Positions 27,501 through 39,852 of a DNA stretch of 64,000 nucleotides are shown here, in pieces. Within the stretch, counting starts at the first letter, position 1. Every line of letters starts with the position of its first letter. Under the pieces are notes generated by a model. The model was not told the origin of the DNA. It saw only the letters and a program-made list of their open reading frames with translations, and did no database searches. The stretch is from Dipetalonema caudispina (lineage: Eukaryota; Nematoda; Chromadorea; Rhabditida; Onchocercidae). The stretch lies in contig JABVXV010000012.1 in assembly GCA_013365325.1 (NCBI GenBank), forward strand, positions 1-64,000, in the 5' to 3' direction. A program made the translations under genes and the position numbers.

Positions 27501-28841
27501 AGTTTACTTTAGTTTATCAAATTGAGTATTTTCAAATTACCTTTTGTTTGCCCTATGTTCACTAACATGAACAGAAAAAAAAATTTTTTTTTTCCTGATA
27601 TATTCATCGTTCATTTTGATAATTTATGTTAGAAATTATAACTATAAAAAGGTAATGAGAAATAACTGTGAAGGAATGAATAAATAAATCATTATATTAG
27701 TCCATTTTTTAGGTTGCGAACAAAAATCCCTGAGTACGTCCTTGATATATCTCTATCTATTTGAGTTTCTCGAGCTTTCAACTTTGTGTGAAAAGTAAAA
27801 AAAGTTTTTGTAAGTGGAAAATTTTCCTATCTACAAAAAGCTTCATTGCCTTCGTTTTATGTTATGTTTACTATTATGCCAGAAAAAAAAAATTTGAGGG
27901 AAAGGAATTTTTTTTCTTCCTTATTATTTTCTAGTATTCAAACTTTTTTGCTATACGTAATTAGCGTTTTTCGAAGTTCAAACAAACCGTGTAACTATCA
28001 ATTGACTGTTTTGTTCGCTTGTCCACAGTTTTCTCGAAGTTATTTTCGTCGTTTATGCTAAAACACTTCTTTCAGTTCATTTTCAGTTGTCGAAAACTCA
28101 CTCACATTTTCCTTTTCATCTTCCTGCTTTTTTTGTAGGTAACAATGTAAAGCATAAATTTTGGATGAGAAAATTATTCAAAATTTATGCTTTAGAAGGC
28201 TTCACTTAGTATTTCTCTGCCAACTAGTTTAAAATTATAATTAGGAGAAATGTTTGCTTCACAAATTCGTTTAACTAAAATGAAACAAAGAAAAAATTGG
28301 TTGTGATCATCAGGCATTTTTGAAGTGACTCTTTTAAACACCAGAAATTTCAATTAACCTTTACAATAACTTCTATAAAGTTATGCTTTTTTCTATCCTC
28401 TTAAATGTATAGCTTACGTCGTCGTTGTTCATAAGAATAGCTTTTAAATCTACAATCTGCATAGTTTTAATTTTTAAAAATGATTCGAAGTTTCAGTTAC
28501 TGATGAAATGAAGCCGAAAAAGTCATGGATTAATAATGCGACCAAAAAAACTGAATTGATGGGCTCCGAGTTGAGCAAAAATGAAAGGTATTGCTTTCGA
28601 TGGTTTTTAAACAGTAGCATTTTGGAGTTTAAAAAAGAAAGCCTTGAATCCTGCAATTTCAGTACAAATGTTTGCTTATTCCTTTGCTATGGCCAACTCA
28701 AATAAACCTTACAATCGTCATTAACTACTTGAACGGATAGATCCATACTTTTGCTTTTAGCAAACCGTCATTTACTTATCTTTTTAAAATCCCATTATTT
28801 CACTTTGCAGCGAGAAACAAATAGACATCGAAACAAATTAA
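24587..28841 (+). CDS. swt: SWEET (MtN3/saliva) sugar transporter, nine exons
   Basis: A bidirectional facilitator of mono-/disaccharides with seven membrane helices arranged as two triple-helix bundles. Exons: 24587-24678, 24788-24865, 24984-25107, 25271-25423, 25519-25638, 25918-26071, 27328-27402, 28497-28587, 28811-28841, all phase-consistent (918 nt, 305 aa). First repeat: [46 protein letters not shown] (Asn77). Second repeat: [20 protein letters not shown], Trp176, LYG, then [13 protein letters not shown] (Asn192). The paired Asn/Trp pocket residues and prolines known from plant SWEETs appear present. The last three exons encode a hydrophilic, Ser/Lys/Glu-rich cytosolic tail. If the GTTTGC donor at 26072 is not used, exon 6 reads on to a TAA at 26104-26106, giving a 251-residue short form. 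The ATG chosen is the first Met before helix 1. Confidence 0.92.
28148..28194. repeat. Perfect 16-bp inverted repeat (hairpin) in SWEET intron 7
   Basis: Arms 28148-28163 (TAAAGCATAAATTTTG) and 28179-28194 are exact reverse complements separated by 15 nt. It sits within the intron between the tail exons at 27328-27402 and 28497-28587. Confidence 0.9.
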
Positions 28842-29049
28842 AATGGAATAAGGTAACTATTTTATAATTTATTGAAAGTCTTGAAAATTTTGAGATTTAC
28901 TTGGTTAATTAAGTTTGGCGGTCAATATTTTACCGCAACTTATCGTATGCTATATCAAGCTTAATGGTTTTATGGATTCTGGTTCCAATCTTTCTGCTTA
29001 AGTACATCATCTTCTTGAAGTCGAGCCAAATATATAGTTGTTTTTTTTT

Positions 29050-29520
29050 TCTTGTGAAAATTCTTTTACAGTAAGAGATGACGCTGTCGACGATACGAGT
29101 GAAATATCCTGTCTACCCAATTTATTTTCTGTTTTAAAATTGACGAGACATGCTGCAACACTCATTCTGTTTTTAATATCAATATATTGCAAAGTGATAA
29201 TCGTAGCGTCGTTAGTGTGTTCACTTATCGGCTTGACGTTGAGCTTTTTGCTTGACGTTGAGCTTTTTGTTCGTTCTTCTTTCGACAACGCTGTGTTTCA
29301 CCTCTGATGGCTTAAATTGATGCCTTTAAACAGCTCTTCGTCATTTATAACCGTTAGATGTCGGTTGCAGAAATACAGAACAGCCGGAAGTCATTCCTTA
29401 TTCGATTATACTCAACAACCCTTACACTCTTTCTTAAAACTGCGAATCTTTCACGACAAGTCTGAAACTCTCTGTTGTTTAGCAATTGAACTACCCCTTT
29501 CCAGTTCTTCACGATGAAGA
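29050..29520. other. GC-balanced, coding-like island, unassigned
   Basis: Both strands carry open frames: + 29038-29307 and + 29317-29517, and minus 29007-29288. On +, after a TTTTACAG acceptor ending at 29070, the translation begins RDDAVDDTSEISCLPNLF and becomes hydrophobic (ATLILFLISIYCKVIIVASL), suggesting a membrane segment. A 19-bp tandem duplication at 29231-29268 shifts the + frame. It may be a damaged gene, an exon, or remnant mobile DNA. No family is recognised and the strand is undecided. Confidence 0.3.
29231..29268. repeat. Tandem duplication of a 19-bp unit
   Basis: Two perfect adjacent copies of GCTTGACGTTGAGCTTTTT. The unit length is not a multiple of three, so it shifts any reading frame crossing it. 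Confidence 0.95.
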
Positions 29521-32500
29521 TGTTTTGGTTGGATTTTGGTGGATACTGAATGTTCTAACAAAAGTTTGAAGTTCGATTGCGAAATAAATAAGCTAATAAG
29601 GTTCTTAGGGAAACCAATATTTAAGCAAGTGATGAGTTGAAATAATGTTGCAGAAATAGGTGGATAGAAGAGCTGGCAGAATAAAGGTGTTGAACATATG
29701 ACTCTTCTAATGATATTGCAATCAAAAACTTTGGACTAAGTCGAATTGTTTATTGTCATTCATTTTCTGACTAGATGTTTCATGCGGATGAAACAATGAG
29801 TTCCTATAGACTTGGCTGTGCAACTTATCGAAATAGGAGAAGCAATAAGCCTAAGGCAAAATAATGGTTAGGAGGAATGACCCAGCTTCCCTTTTTTAGT
29901 TTCATGGTAAGTCAATAATTACGATATGACATGAAATGGTTTTATTTGGTTGTATCACTTTAATTTAATATAAAATATGTAATCATAAAGCCGTCTCTCA
30001 TTTTAAAGTTGGGACATTTGCTAGTTTGAAGAAATCAGTGCTATTTTGATACACATCTTTATGATTTTTCCCTTCAAATTTTTTCCCAAATAAGTCGATC
30101 ATTATTTGTTGATACCTATATTACTGTTCCTATCAAATATTTCCGTGATAAGTTATTATCAGTGCCAGGGTTTGTTGTCATTATTTCGAGAATTATAAAG
30201 GCGTCAGTTAACTGCCTAACTATTAAAAGCCAAATTAAGCAAAACTTGAAGTAAGTTTTGTCTCTTTTGGGTACTCAATGTATATATAATTGTTAATAAC
30301 CAATGATTTGCTATGTTGGTGCCATTTTATTTAACTTTTTACTCCTCTGTCATCAGTTCTCTTCGAAGGATGGTGGCCGGTGAATTGCAGACCATAATAT
30401 AACAACAGATGGTCACGTGCTGAACTTTACCCATCGTTGGACATATTGAAAAGACTGTTTTGAAAGTTCAGTGAAGAATAATCTAATTATAGTAGTGGCT
30501 GGAAAAGAAAGTGCAGTTGCCTGACTCCAGTTTTTCAATTCCACGAAAACTATATCTATTCGTTATGCATTTAAAATCTGTTTTAATTGCTTTATGACCT
30601 GTGCTTTATCTGTCAAAATGTGCCTTCTCTTCTTCCTTTCATTTGTCATACAAAATTAAATTTTAGATATTCAATTAAATCTCACACTTCCTTCTTAGCG
30701 ATTTCTATTGTTGCTCAATTCAATTACTTTCACAGTGGAACACAATGATTCTTCTCCTCACCTTTTTGGTATAAGTTGTTAGTTCCTTTGATTTAAAACT
30801 ATCAGTTCCCTATGTTAATGAAATTCTATTTTATAAGACAATAGCAGATATAATTCCTTCCACTTTTCTTCATTCCAATTTTTTCTAAATATTTGATTTC
30901 ATTTCTTTAGACAATTATTTTGATTGGCGATGAAAGATAATTGAATTTTGTTCAGCAAGTTAGCAAACCATTAAACTCCTAGAATAAAATATGCGACATT
31001 TCCCACTTGCTAATTCCTTTGAAATTTCTTAGCAAAAGCTATTCCTCGAAGCTTTGTAACCATTTCAACATCATTTCCATGCTTTTTCGTAGTATTTCAT
31101 TTCGGGCATACTTTACTTTTCTCAGTGCTAGTGATTTTCTCAATTTTAACGGTCATTTTGTTTATTGTTATCTCATTTTCATTCATCATCATGAATTATT
31201 GATGATATGTAAATGCTTTACCAAGAGAAATTTGAACTAAGTTTATTCAAATGTTTTTAAATTAATCAAGTTTATCATCCAAACGTTTCTTTTCCACCAA
31301 TTATTTACTTCTTACTTCGAAACACCTCGAAGAAGATGGAAGAAAGTCAAGGTATATATATGCAAAAATTAATCGTTTCGTAGTGCTTTTCTCATTGTAT
31401 GTTTTTAGAGTACTGTTTGCAACTATTGTTCATACTTCTGCAGATCTACATCATCGTTGTTGCCTTTTTATTTAAATGTAGTTTTTAGGGTTATTTAAAT
31501 CGATTACATTTAATATTCTGATGGATATAAATTTAAATTTGAATTCCTGAGATTTGTAAGTTAAAATTACAGATCTCTAAATGTTTTAAATTTTAATGTG
31601 CATTCCGGTATCCTACGGCTACCATTTTAATAATAATTATTAGTTCGAAGATTGCTATGTTCACTGTAGACTGATCAGTAGCATAATTATTAATCTATAT
31701 TTATTTCGTATCCATTTAGTAAAGAAATATTGTATCTCAGTTGTCTTGATGGAAATTTTACACATTTTTCTCCGACATCTGCAACCTTAAACAACCTGAT
31801 AGACAAGTGATAGGCAAAACAACAGTTTGATAATTGGTATTGTGATTGTTCTTCGAGAGTCAATAGGTCTATGATAAATTCCAATCTGCAGTCACATTGT
31901 TGCCACCATTGTCATCAGGAGTATTATGCCCAAATAAAATCTGTAGTGTCCTGTCACATCTATTATTTACATATAACTCCAGTAAGATAATTTAACAAGA
32001 AATTTTCAGTTTTATCAAGAAAAATAAGAGATCTGGAAACTTACAATATGACAGATTTGACCCTGGAAACATTTTAGAAAAATAGCAGTTTCTTGATAAA
32101 AGATCTTCAATTTACAATAGATGCAATTCCCGAAATAAATTTACATGAATATTTAACCTTACATCGAACTAAAAATAAGAAATCTGAAAACTATTTACTA
32201 TTTATCAAGACTGGAAAACATTGCAGCCCTAATAGATAAATCAGTTCATATGCATTCTTAGGCTTGAAGGAATGCTTTCTATATTTTCCGGCAAATGACT
32301 ATGCAGTTTTTTATCGAAAACAGCTAGCACTATCTGAAATACCGAAAAATTTGCGTTCGGTCAACCCATATGAAAGGCAATTCCTTCTCATTATCCCAAA
32401 TGCTTTTATCTAGACAATTCAGTGTTAGGAATTTATTTTTTACAAAGTTATTCGGAGTTCATTTATTTTTGTAAGTGACCTCTTTTGACTCTTTCTGATA

Positions 32501-34734
32501 TTTTAATTTTTTTTGCTTTAAAATATAAATTATGTATGCAATACTACGCTGCACTTGACCTGCGGCTACTGATAAATTGAAAATATGTTTTTGATATGAT
32601 TATGCAGTCTTCTGTTATAGTGTTGAAATTGGTATGCAACTCGACTATATTATCGGATTGGTACACTTCATAGTGCTGATGCACTCTTGAATTAGAATTT
32701 CAGCTAAATCCTCCTCTAGATAGACAAAACTTTTCTTGAATATTATCGATATCATGATGTTGCAACTCGACGATGTTGAATAGCTGTTCTTCATGAAAGA
32801 AATCATTTCGTGAGTAGTAATTCATAAACTTTTATTCAAAACATATTGTTAAGATCGGGAATGTTGTTTTACTTCAGGTTGGGAAAAAAAAGTATCGAAA
32901 AATAAAATCATCATACATACACTTTTTTTTCACCGTTCAGAGCACAAATGGATTTGAAGTAAATTATTTTCGTGATGTTACCCATTACATTTTTGTATTG
33001 CTTATCAACTCAATCTGATAATAAATTGGATCTCTGATTACAAATCCGCAAGCTATCATATTTGCGATTTAATTCGAAGTAAAAGAAAAAGAAATGGAGT
33101 ATCAAATACATTGGAAAATTAACAAAGACAAAACATGTAATATTTTGAGAATAACGCAACTTTGACGAAAAACGGAACCGTATCGGAGGTATAAGTAATA
33201 AAAAGATGAAGTTTATCAAATGGAAAATAGATTCATATACCATTCCCAAAAAAAAAAAAAACAATATTTGAAGAATCAGCTTTAGATCTTGAAGAAAAGT
33301 GAAACATCACGAAACCATGGATAGAGAACTTACTTAAAAAACCTACCCTGCCCAAGTCATGAGAAATTGATGCTAAAATCTTCAATGGAAATAGGTTACT
33401 GATGATGGGGAATGGTACTGAAGCTTGGAGCACAACAATTCAATAAGACTTTCAACAATATTTAAACAGCACGATATAAATTCAATGTGGAGTCATACGC
33501 CGTTTTAGAATTCCAAATGTGAAGATGCTTGAAAGGACAAGTTGGACAGTTAATATGATTTAATGAAAATAATCACTGCAACGCGGTGATGTTAAAAAAC
33601 TGCAGTGTCAGTGGTTGGAGTAATACGAACGATGGAAGCAAAAGACATTCATACAAGAGACATAAATTATATTCTTCATAGAATATAGTTCCAAGTCCCG
33701 ATATGTCTCTATACAACAGTTTGACCCTCTGCAAGATAGTTGGAGGGAAATATACGACTTATTTTTATAAAGTGCTTAAAATCAGAATTCAATCACTGAC
33801 CAGCAATTTCCTTATCTAGCTAGCAACACCTCTCTTTCTCTTCCAACCATTCATCCGTTTTCGGTTAGAAGAACAATTGCTTTTCCTTGTTAATGATAAA
33901 GAGGATGTCTTTATTCAAATGCACTCAGAATCCATTTACCTCTCGTTATTGTAAATATCAGACTTCTTATAGCAAATAATACAGAAATAGAAACGGTACA
34001 ATAAAAAAACTATTGTTCCCAAGTATTTTTGGAAGTCGAAAACTAATTCTATCAGGTGGTATTTCCACATGTAAACTTTTTCTGTATCCTTCAAATACAA
34101 CTTGTTAAAAGTTTTAAACTAATTTGAGAACTTACTTTAGATCATCTTACAATAACTGCTTTAGTTATAATAATTAAAGCAGAGATCCGTAATTTACCCC
34201 ACTTATTGCAAGCCCTCAAACTATATTTAGTAATGTTCATAACATAAGAATAAATGATTAGAAAATGGAAATTTCAAATCTAAACAAATGGAAGAATTGT
34301 AAATCCAACGACTTGACTTATTTACTGCTGAAAGAAAGAGATTTCCTTACTGGCATAGAATGAGCAGACTTCACTTAATATACTATCAAATACCAAAATG
34401 TGCTCACAGCAGCAAGATAGTAAGTATTGAAAGCAGTCAGAAGAAACGCTTAAGTATCCAACGGTTCTGTACAGTTATCAACTAAACAATATTTCAACTC
34501 ATATTAAGATGCCTTCGAATCAGATCGTTCAATAAGTCATAATCGACGTAAAATGGTAGGAGAATTTTAGGTCAATGATCAGGAAATGTATTATTAAACA
34601 AAAAAAAAAAAATAGTTTGGACCAATTGTTTTAATTATAAATTTGTTGCAGCATTCGCAATCTAATTACGCTTTTGCTTATATATAACGATCCAAGCTGC
34701 AAGTAACATTTGATTATCAGCATAAAAAAAATGG

Positions 34735-37700
34735 TCAAATCACAGAAATGCATCGTTTGCTGTCGATACCTCGGACTGTCGACAACAGCTGCAAATAGAA
34801 ATTTTAACATTTAACTATTTATGCCAATTTATTTTATTGTAGTAAGAATGAAGTTCTACTACTTAATGCTAAAAAGTTAATAGGCAGTGAAAAAGATAAA
34901 TCTCATCCGAATCATTTAAACCATTTGTTTTGTTTTCTTTTTCTGGTCCATTATAAAAATAGTTCGTGAGACTATAATACGTCAACACCTTACCCTATCC
35001 CTTCTTAAGGGGACATATATTGAATCAACAAATGTTTCCGCTTCCAAAATTGTACTAGCTTGTTCCGGTGTCAATGCTAACGACATCATTTGATCCAATT
35101 CCCATTGTAGGCGCTGAAAAAAATATTACAACGCTTTGATCATGCACAAATATCGCAAGTGTTAACGAATTAAAAGACTATTTCTCAACACTATTTTGCG
35201 CAAGACATGATTTTTTTCTTAATAAACGATGAACTATTGTTGAGGCTACAAACAAAATGAAGCCAGAAGTAAAACAAAGAGGATCTCAAACATAAACGAA
35301 CTGGGACTGAAAGTGAAAAGAACGAATACAATTTTCTTCTCAATCACAACTGTGTGTCCCTGATCAAGTTCCTTTTTCTATGTAAAATATGAACAGCTTC
35401 TTCAACCTTAGTTGATTCAATAGTAAATATTTGATAATATATCATGGCAAAGGCTATCCTTTGTAAGTAGACCAAATATACTCTTATGAAATAGACTTCC
35501 AAAGTAAAGAATTCACAAAACAATTAATTTATAATAAAGGTGAAAGCGGTAACGTGAGAATTATAATTTTGCATTTACTACCAACTTAATAAATCTACTT
35601 GCATTTCAAATGCATTTCTGAACTTTAGAGTCTTTCAACATTTAGATTTATTAAAAAATGCGACTTTTTAAACACTAATAAGTTACAAACTGTAGTTGTT
35701 TCTGGGACATGTCCAATAATTTCGTCTGATATGGAATGTTCATTTATGATTTCTTCAATGCGCAATTTTCTTTCCATCTGAAATATGAAAATCCCTTTAT
35801 AACAAGGACTAAGAATAAATTTGGCGGTTATAGAATAGCAATGAATTGTTAAAATTAATTCAGATACCTCTTGCTTGGCTTTCTCTCTGAGATAAACAGC
35901 ACGTGATGGAGAGGCAAGTGCCCAAATTGTTTTGAACAACACCAAAATCAGTTCAAACAACGAAATGACACTGGCACCATAGAACAAACCCATATCGCTA
36001 CCGATTTTACCTAAAACCTTAGAGCTGTAGACTCTGATAGTGATAATTATTTTGACCTTACTGATATCTCAGAGGTACAACATCACAACAACAATAAACT
36101 GAATACTCTGCAAAGCCAGAAACAATAACCTTTCTATCTAACAGATGAGTTCGATGAGAACTGAAAGTTTCTATAAAAAGCACACTTACTACGAAAAAAG
36201 AGAAATTGCCCATTCAATACATACATTATATATATAACATGAAATAGGAAATAAGCTTACTTAAGTAATCTGACAAATCGGAAAGTGTTGACTGCGAGTA
36301 TATCTTATACTTTTTTGAAGCAAAAAACACGTGTACACTTGCCAGATTGTTCCTTAACCAAACCATATATCATCAACTTATTCTGCAAATGCTGCTTTAT
36401 ATACAGCAACACCCAGCAATTTGCAACAAATCGTGGTATGACACTAATTAGTTTCCAGCACTTTGTATTTTGAATATGATAAAAAGCAAAGTAGTAAGTC
36501 TTCTTTTTAAGCGATAAATCCGGACCTCTTAAAAAATTATTCATGAAAAAAGATGATTTGAATAAAATCTAGAAAAATCAATTTGCAAATCACCTGACAT
36601 AACTGGGCTCATACTGTTGCTTCAGGTTTTTCATATATTCATGCAGTGAGGTAAGAATATTGTGGATAATAGAATTCTGTGTAAAATAAACAAAAAGTTC
36701 ACATTCCGATGCACAATCTTGACATAAGGAAGAGTAAGTGACATTATACACAATATCTAAAGAGCAACAATCGTAAGAAATGGAATTTGGAAATAATTTC
36801 CGAGTGGAAAAATTTGCTCGAAGCCATGGAAAGCCATATGAACGTAAGAAACCGATCAGAGAAAGAGAGAGGGTAAAAGGGAAAGATTTTTTGCACTGTT
36901 TAAAGTGAAACAATTCATCTGTAAAGATCAAGAATCTCTTAACACAGTACTTACTCGCAATTTCTGTGAAGTCGCTAATACAATCGAAGACCTCTTTTGG
37001 GGAGCAAAGCCTGCCTTCTACAATATAATTATTTTAAGGCTTCAATAAGAACAGTATTTGATACTAAAAAAAAAATTCCACTTAATCTCATACTGCTCGC
37101 ATGAGATCAAATCTAGATTTTTATCCTCGTGTAATTTTTTTTACAATTTTGCGCATAAATTCGCCTAGCTTTATTTAACCCTCCTTTCGTTAATGATTCT
37201 GTGGTTTAAGCTAAATCTGATTACTTTAAAAAAAGACTTCACCTTCCAAAATATTATATTGGAGAGGGATACAACCACAGTTCATAATGAAATATCTTGC
37301 TATGCAAGTCGTTTTACATGCTGACGAAGAATATATAGAATTGTGCTGCAGCGCTAACGGCCAGGCATTGAGACAAGTACCTCCTTTAGACCTCTCCAAA
37401 AACTGGTACTGCAAGGAATCAAAGTTACCGTTGAGAAAAAAAAAAAAAAAAGAAAAAACAAGTTGTACTTTATTAGGTGGATTATACATTGAAATAACAA
37501 CATTGGAAAAAATTAACCTTAATAGGTTTTAATCCGACAGACAACTTATTGTTTGGTGAGACGACAAGAATTTCAGAACTGACGTATGAAATAGTATCCT
37601 TATCATGGACATACAATCGAAAACCAGGTTCGAAGTTGTCCAGAAACGGTTGTCTTATCCGATTACCTGAAACAGTACTTTGATATTAGAGCAATTTTGA

Positions 37701-39852
37701 AATATGTGTTAAATACAGTAATTATCAGTATTGGTGAAAGGAAATAAAACAGAACTATTCGTGTTAGATTTATAGTCAGATAAATATGACACCTGTATAA
37801 TTCACCAAGTAAACTTCATTGTATGACTGGTAATCAAGCATCACTTGGAACCTGAAAAAAGAAATATTACCAATATTAATTCACAAGCAGTGAAGAATTT
37901 CACTGCTTGTGAATTAATCGCTTTTTTGCTGATAAATTTAAAAAATGACACCTTTTCACAGCATTTTTATGCTCTTCTTAATGAATATAATCAACAATTA
38001 GAAAATAACGGGGCGAACTGAGATTTAGGAAATATAAGTCCAGTCCAGAATAATAAAGTGACCTGGAGGCAATACTTTGATGAGTCTTCCAGCCTCACCT
38101 AAATCGATTAGAGTTGCTAATCTCCTACGTTTTCATTTCCAATATGGTTCATCGATTAGTCTCGCAGAAGAAGGGCCTTATAAATGAGCAGTATATGATG
38201 CAAATTAAGACTCACCCATGAACGGACCCAAAATGGTAAGAAAGGCTGAAATCCTTGCTCAGTTTTTTCCAATCAAATTGGAAACAATATCCGAGATCGG
38301 TAAGAATAGCGGTTGAGTACCTTTTGTTACAGCAGTCGAACATGATACCTTCGAAAGCACACTGCACGAAAGCCTCTTCACATTTAAAACTATAATAGTG
38401 ACTTTCAAACAGTGCGTTCCGGAACTATATAACAAAACTATCCATGTTTGATGGAGAGTGAAAAAGCTGTTCATAATATCAGAACACAGAATTCTTGACG
38501 AAATCAATCTTTTACTAAATAGGTGAAAGAGAAGTAAAATGATCGAAGCGAAGAATTTTCACTTCTCTACTAATAAACAAAACCTGGCTTCCTTAACGAA
38601 TGATTCCACAGTAAAATTCTTATATGTAAACATATAATCTTGTAGCAGTCTTTCTCCGTCAAGAAGACCATCCATAACACCCATTTCAAACAAGCCTTCC
38701 GGGCGCAAAAAGATATGCAACAGATACATTAACAGTTCATCGGAAAAAGCTGTCGTGTTCTTTAGCTCTGAAAAACATTTGAATATAAATGCAAGCAAAA
38801 ATGAGTACAAAACTAAATTCAATTAAAGTATAAAGTTTACATTCTCTTGAAAAAGTGAACCAATTTATATTGTTTGTAACAATAAAAAGGATAAATTATT
38901 CGATATGAACAACAAATAAAAAACTGCTTGAAAATATTACCTTACCTTCAATGTAATTACGTCGTACAGGATTATGACTGCATATCGTTATTGATGGACC
39001 ATCCGCATAATCATATACTATTTCCACCTAAATCTTGTAAACAGTTACAAATTATACAATGATTTATGGGAAAACTTGGCTTACTACTTGAAGCTAAAGT
39101 GAAATATCGAAATATGTTTAGGTTTCGTAAAATGCTTACGTATTAACGATGCTGCAGATGGCTACAAAAAAGTCGTGAACAAATGAATAATTAAGAAGTT
39201 CATATAAAACTCTCATCCTCTCTTCTTCTGTTTATGCATAATATGTAACTTGGTACTTTTACGAACTGTATTTAAACTTCCTTTCTTGCGTAGTTTAGAG
39301 AAAAATCAATTTCTTTGTAAAAAAAAAAATCATCAAAGAAAAATTAAAAGAAAAGTGAGAAAAAATCATTCAGGACAAAATTTACCAATTTAAGCTTTTA
39401 TTTCTGGAAAGAATGAAGTTTGCTTTGTGAGCTATGAAAAGTATATACCTGCGTCCTGACACTTTCCGCCTTATATTGTTTCGTTAATTCTGCCAGAACG
39501 ATGACAAAAATTACACCTGTTGAGATAGCCACAAGCAACCAGAACAGACGACCGTAAGTTTTTCCGGCGTAGAGTCTATAACAGCCATGCAGCTTTGTTG
39601 TTCCTGAAAATGTCGCAACGAAATGAATTATTCATACGACAAATGCATGTAAATAATAGTGAAAAGCCTGTGGCGCATTTTGAAACAGTTATTTATTGTG
39701 ACAAATGCATATTTGATTTGTTAAAGAAAAGGAAAGGAGGAATTACCCATCATTTGCAAGAATTCTTTTTTAATCGCATGTTCTATTAAACTCCTTCGAA
39801 CAGCTATTTCTTTAAGCCAATTAATCAGTCGTTCTATTCGAGATAAAGCCAT
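34735..39852 (-). CDS. DEG/ENaC (degenerin) sodium channel subunit A, 14 exons
   Basis: Exons in transcript order: 39852-39747, 39603-39449, 39027-38946, 38767-38584, 38401-38216, 37851-37793, 37666-37518, 37408-37243, 36756-36594, 36352-36261, 36010-35868, 35777-35691, 35113-34994, 34788-34735 (1746 nt, 581 aa). Phases agree at every junction. Landmarks: cytosolic TTKLHG with the gating His-Gly (His41-Gly42); TM1 RLFWLLVAISTGVIFVIVL; ITICSHNP; FEPGFRLYVHD; a Cys-rich finger/knuckle region (CKTTCIARYFIMNCGCIPL, then CQDCASEC); LASVHVFFASKKYKIYSQ; and TM2 IGSDMGLFYGASVISLFEL with the G-x-S filter (459-461). A small residue, Ser448, occupies the degenerin 'd' position. The long cytosolic tail ends RGIDSKRCISVI. 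If the donor at 35690 is skipped, translation would instead stop at 35625. Such subunits form trimeric, amiloride-sensitive cation channels; the specific stimulus cannot be read from sequence. Confidence 0.92.
37875..37918. repeat. Perfect 20-bp inverted repeat (hairpin) in degenerin A intron
   Basis: Arms 37875-37894 (ATTAATTCACAAGCAGTGAA) and 37899-37918 are exact reverse complements with a 4-nt loop. It lies in the intron between the exons at 38401-38216 and 37851-37793, about 23 nt upstream of the acceptor of the latter. Confidence 0.95.

Larger units (their letters stand above)
28842..34734. other. Region between the SWEET and degenerin A 3' ends
   Basis: These two genes converge here. 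The interval is AT-rich apart from a more balanced island at about 29050-29520, annotated separately. I could not assemble exon chains in the remaining 5 kb; open frames at 31007-31240 (+) and 33010-33433 (minus) lack splice context or convincing composition. Confidence 0.45.

Noticed and set aside
36595..36931. 113-codon minus-strand open frame taken as a single exon
   Set aside because: Only the part from 36756 is degenerin coding; the upstream portion is intron that happens to be open, as shown by the phase match to the exon ending at 37243.
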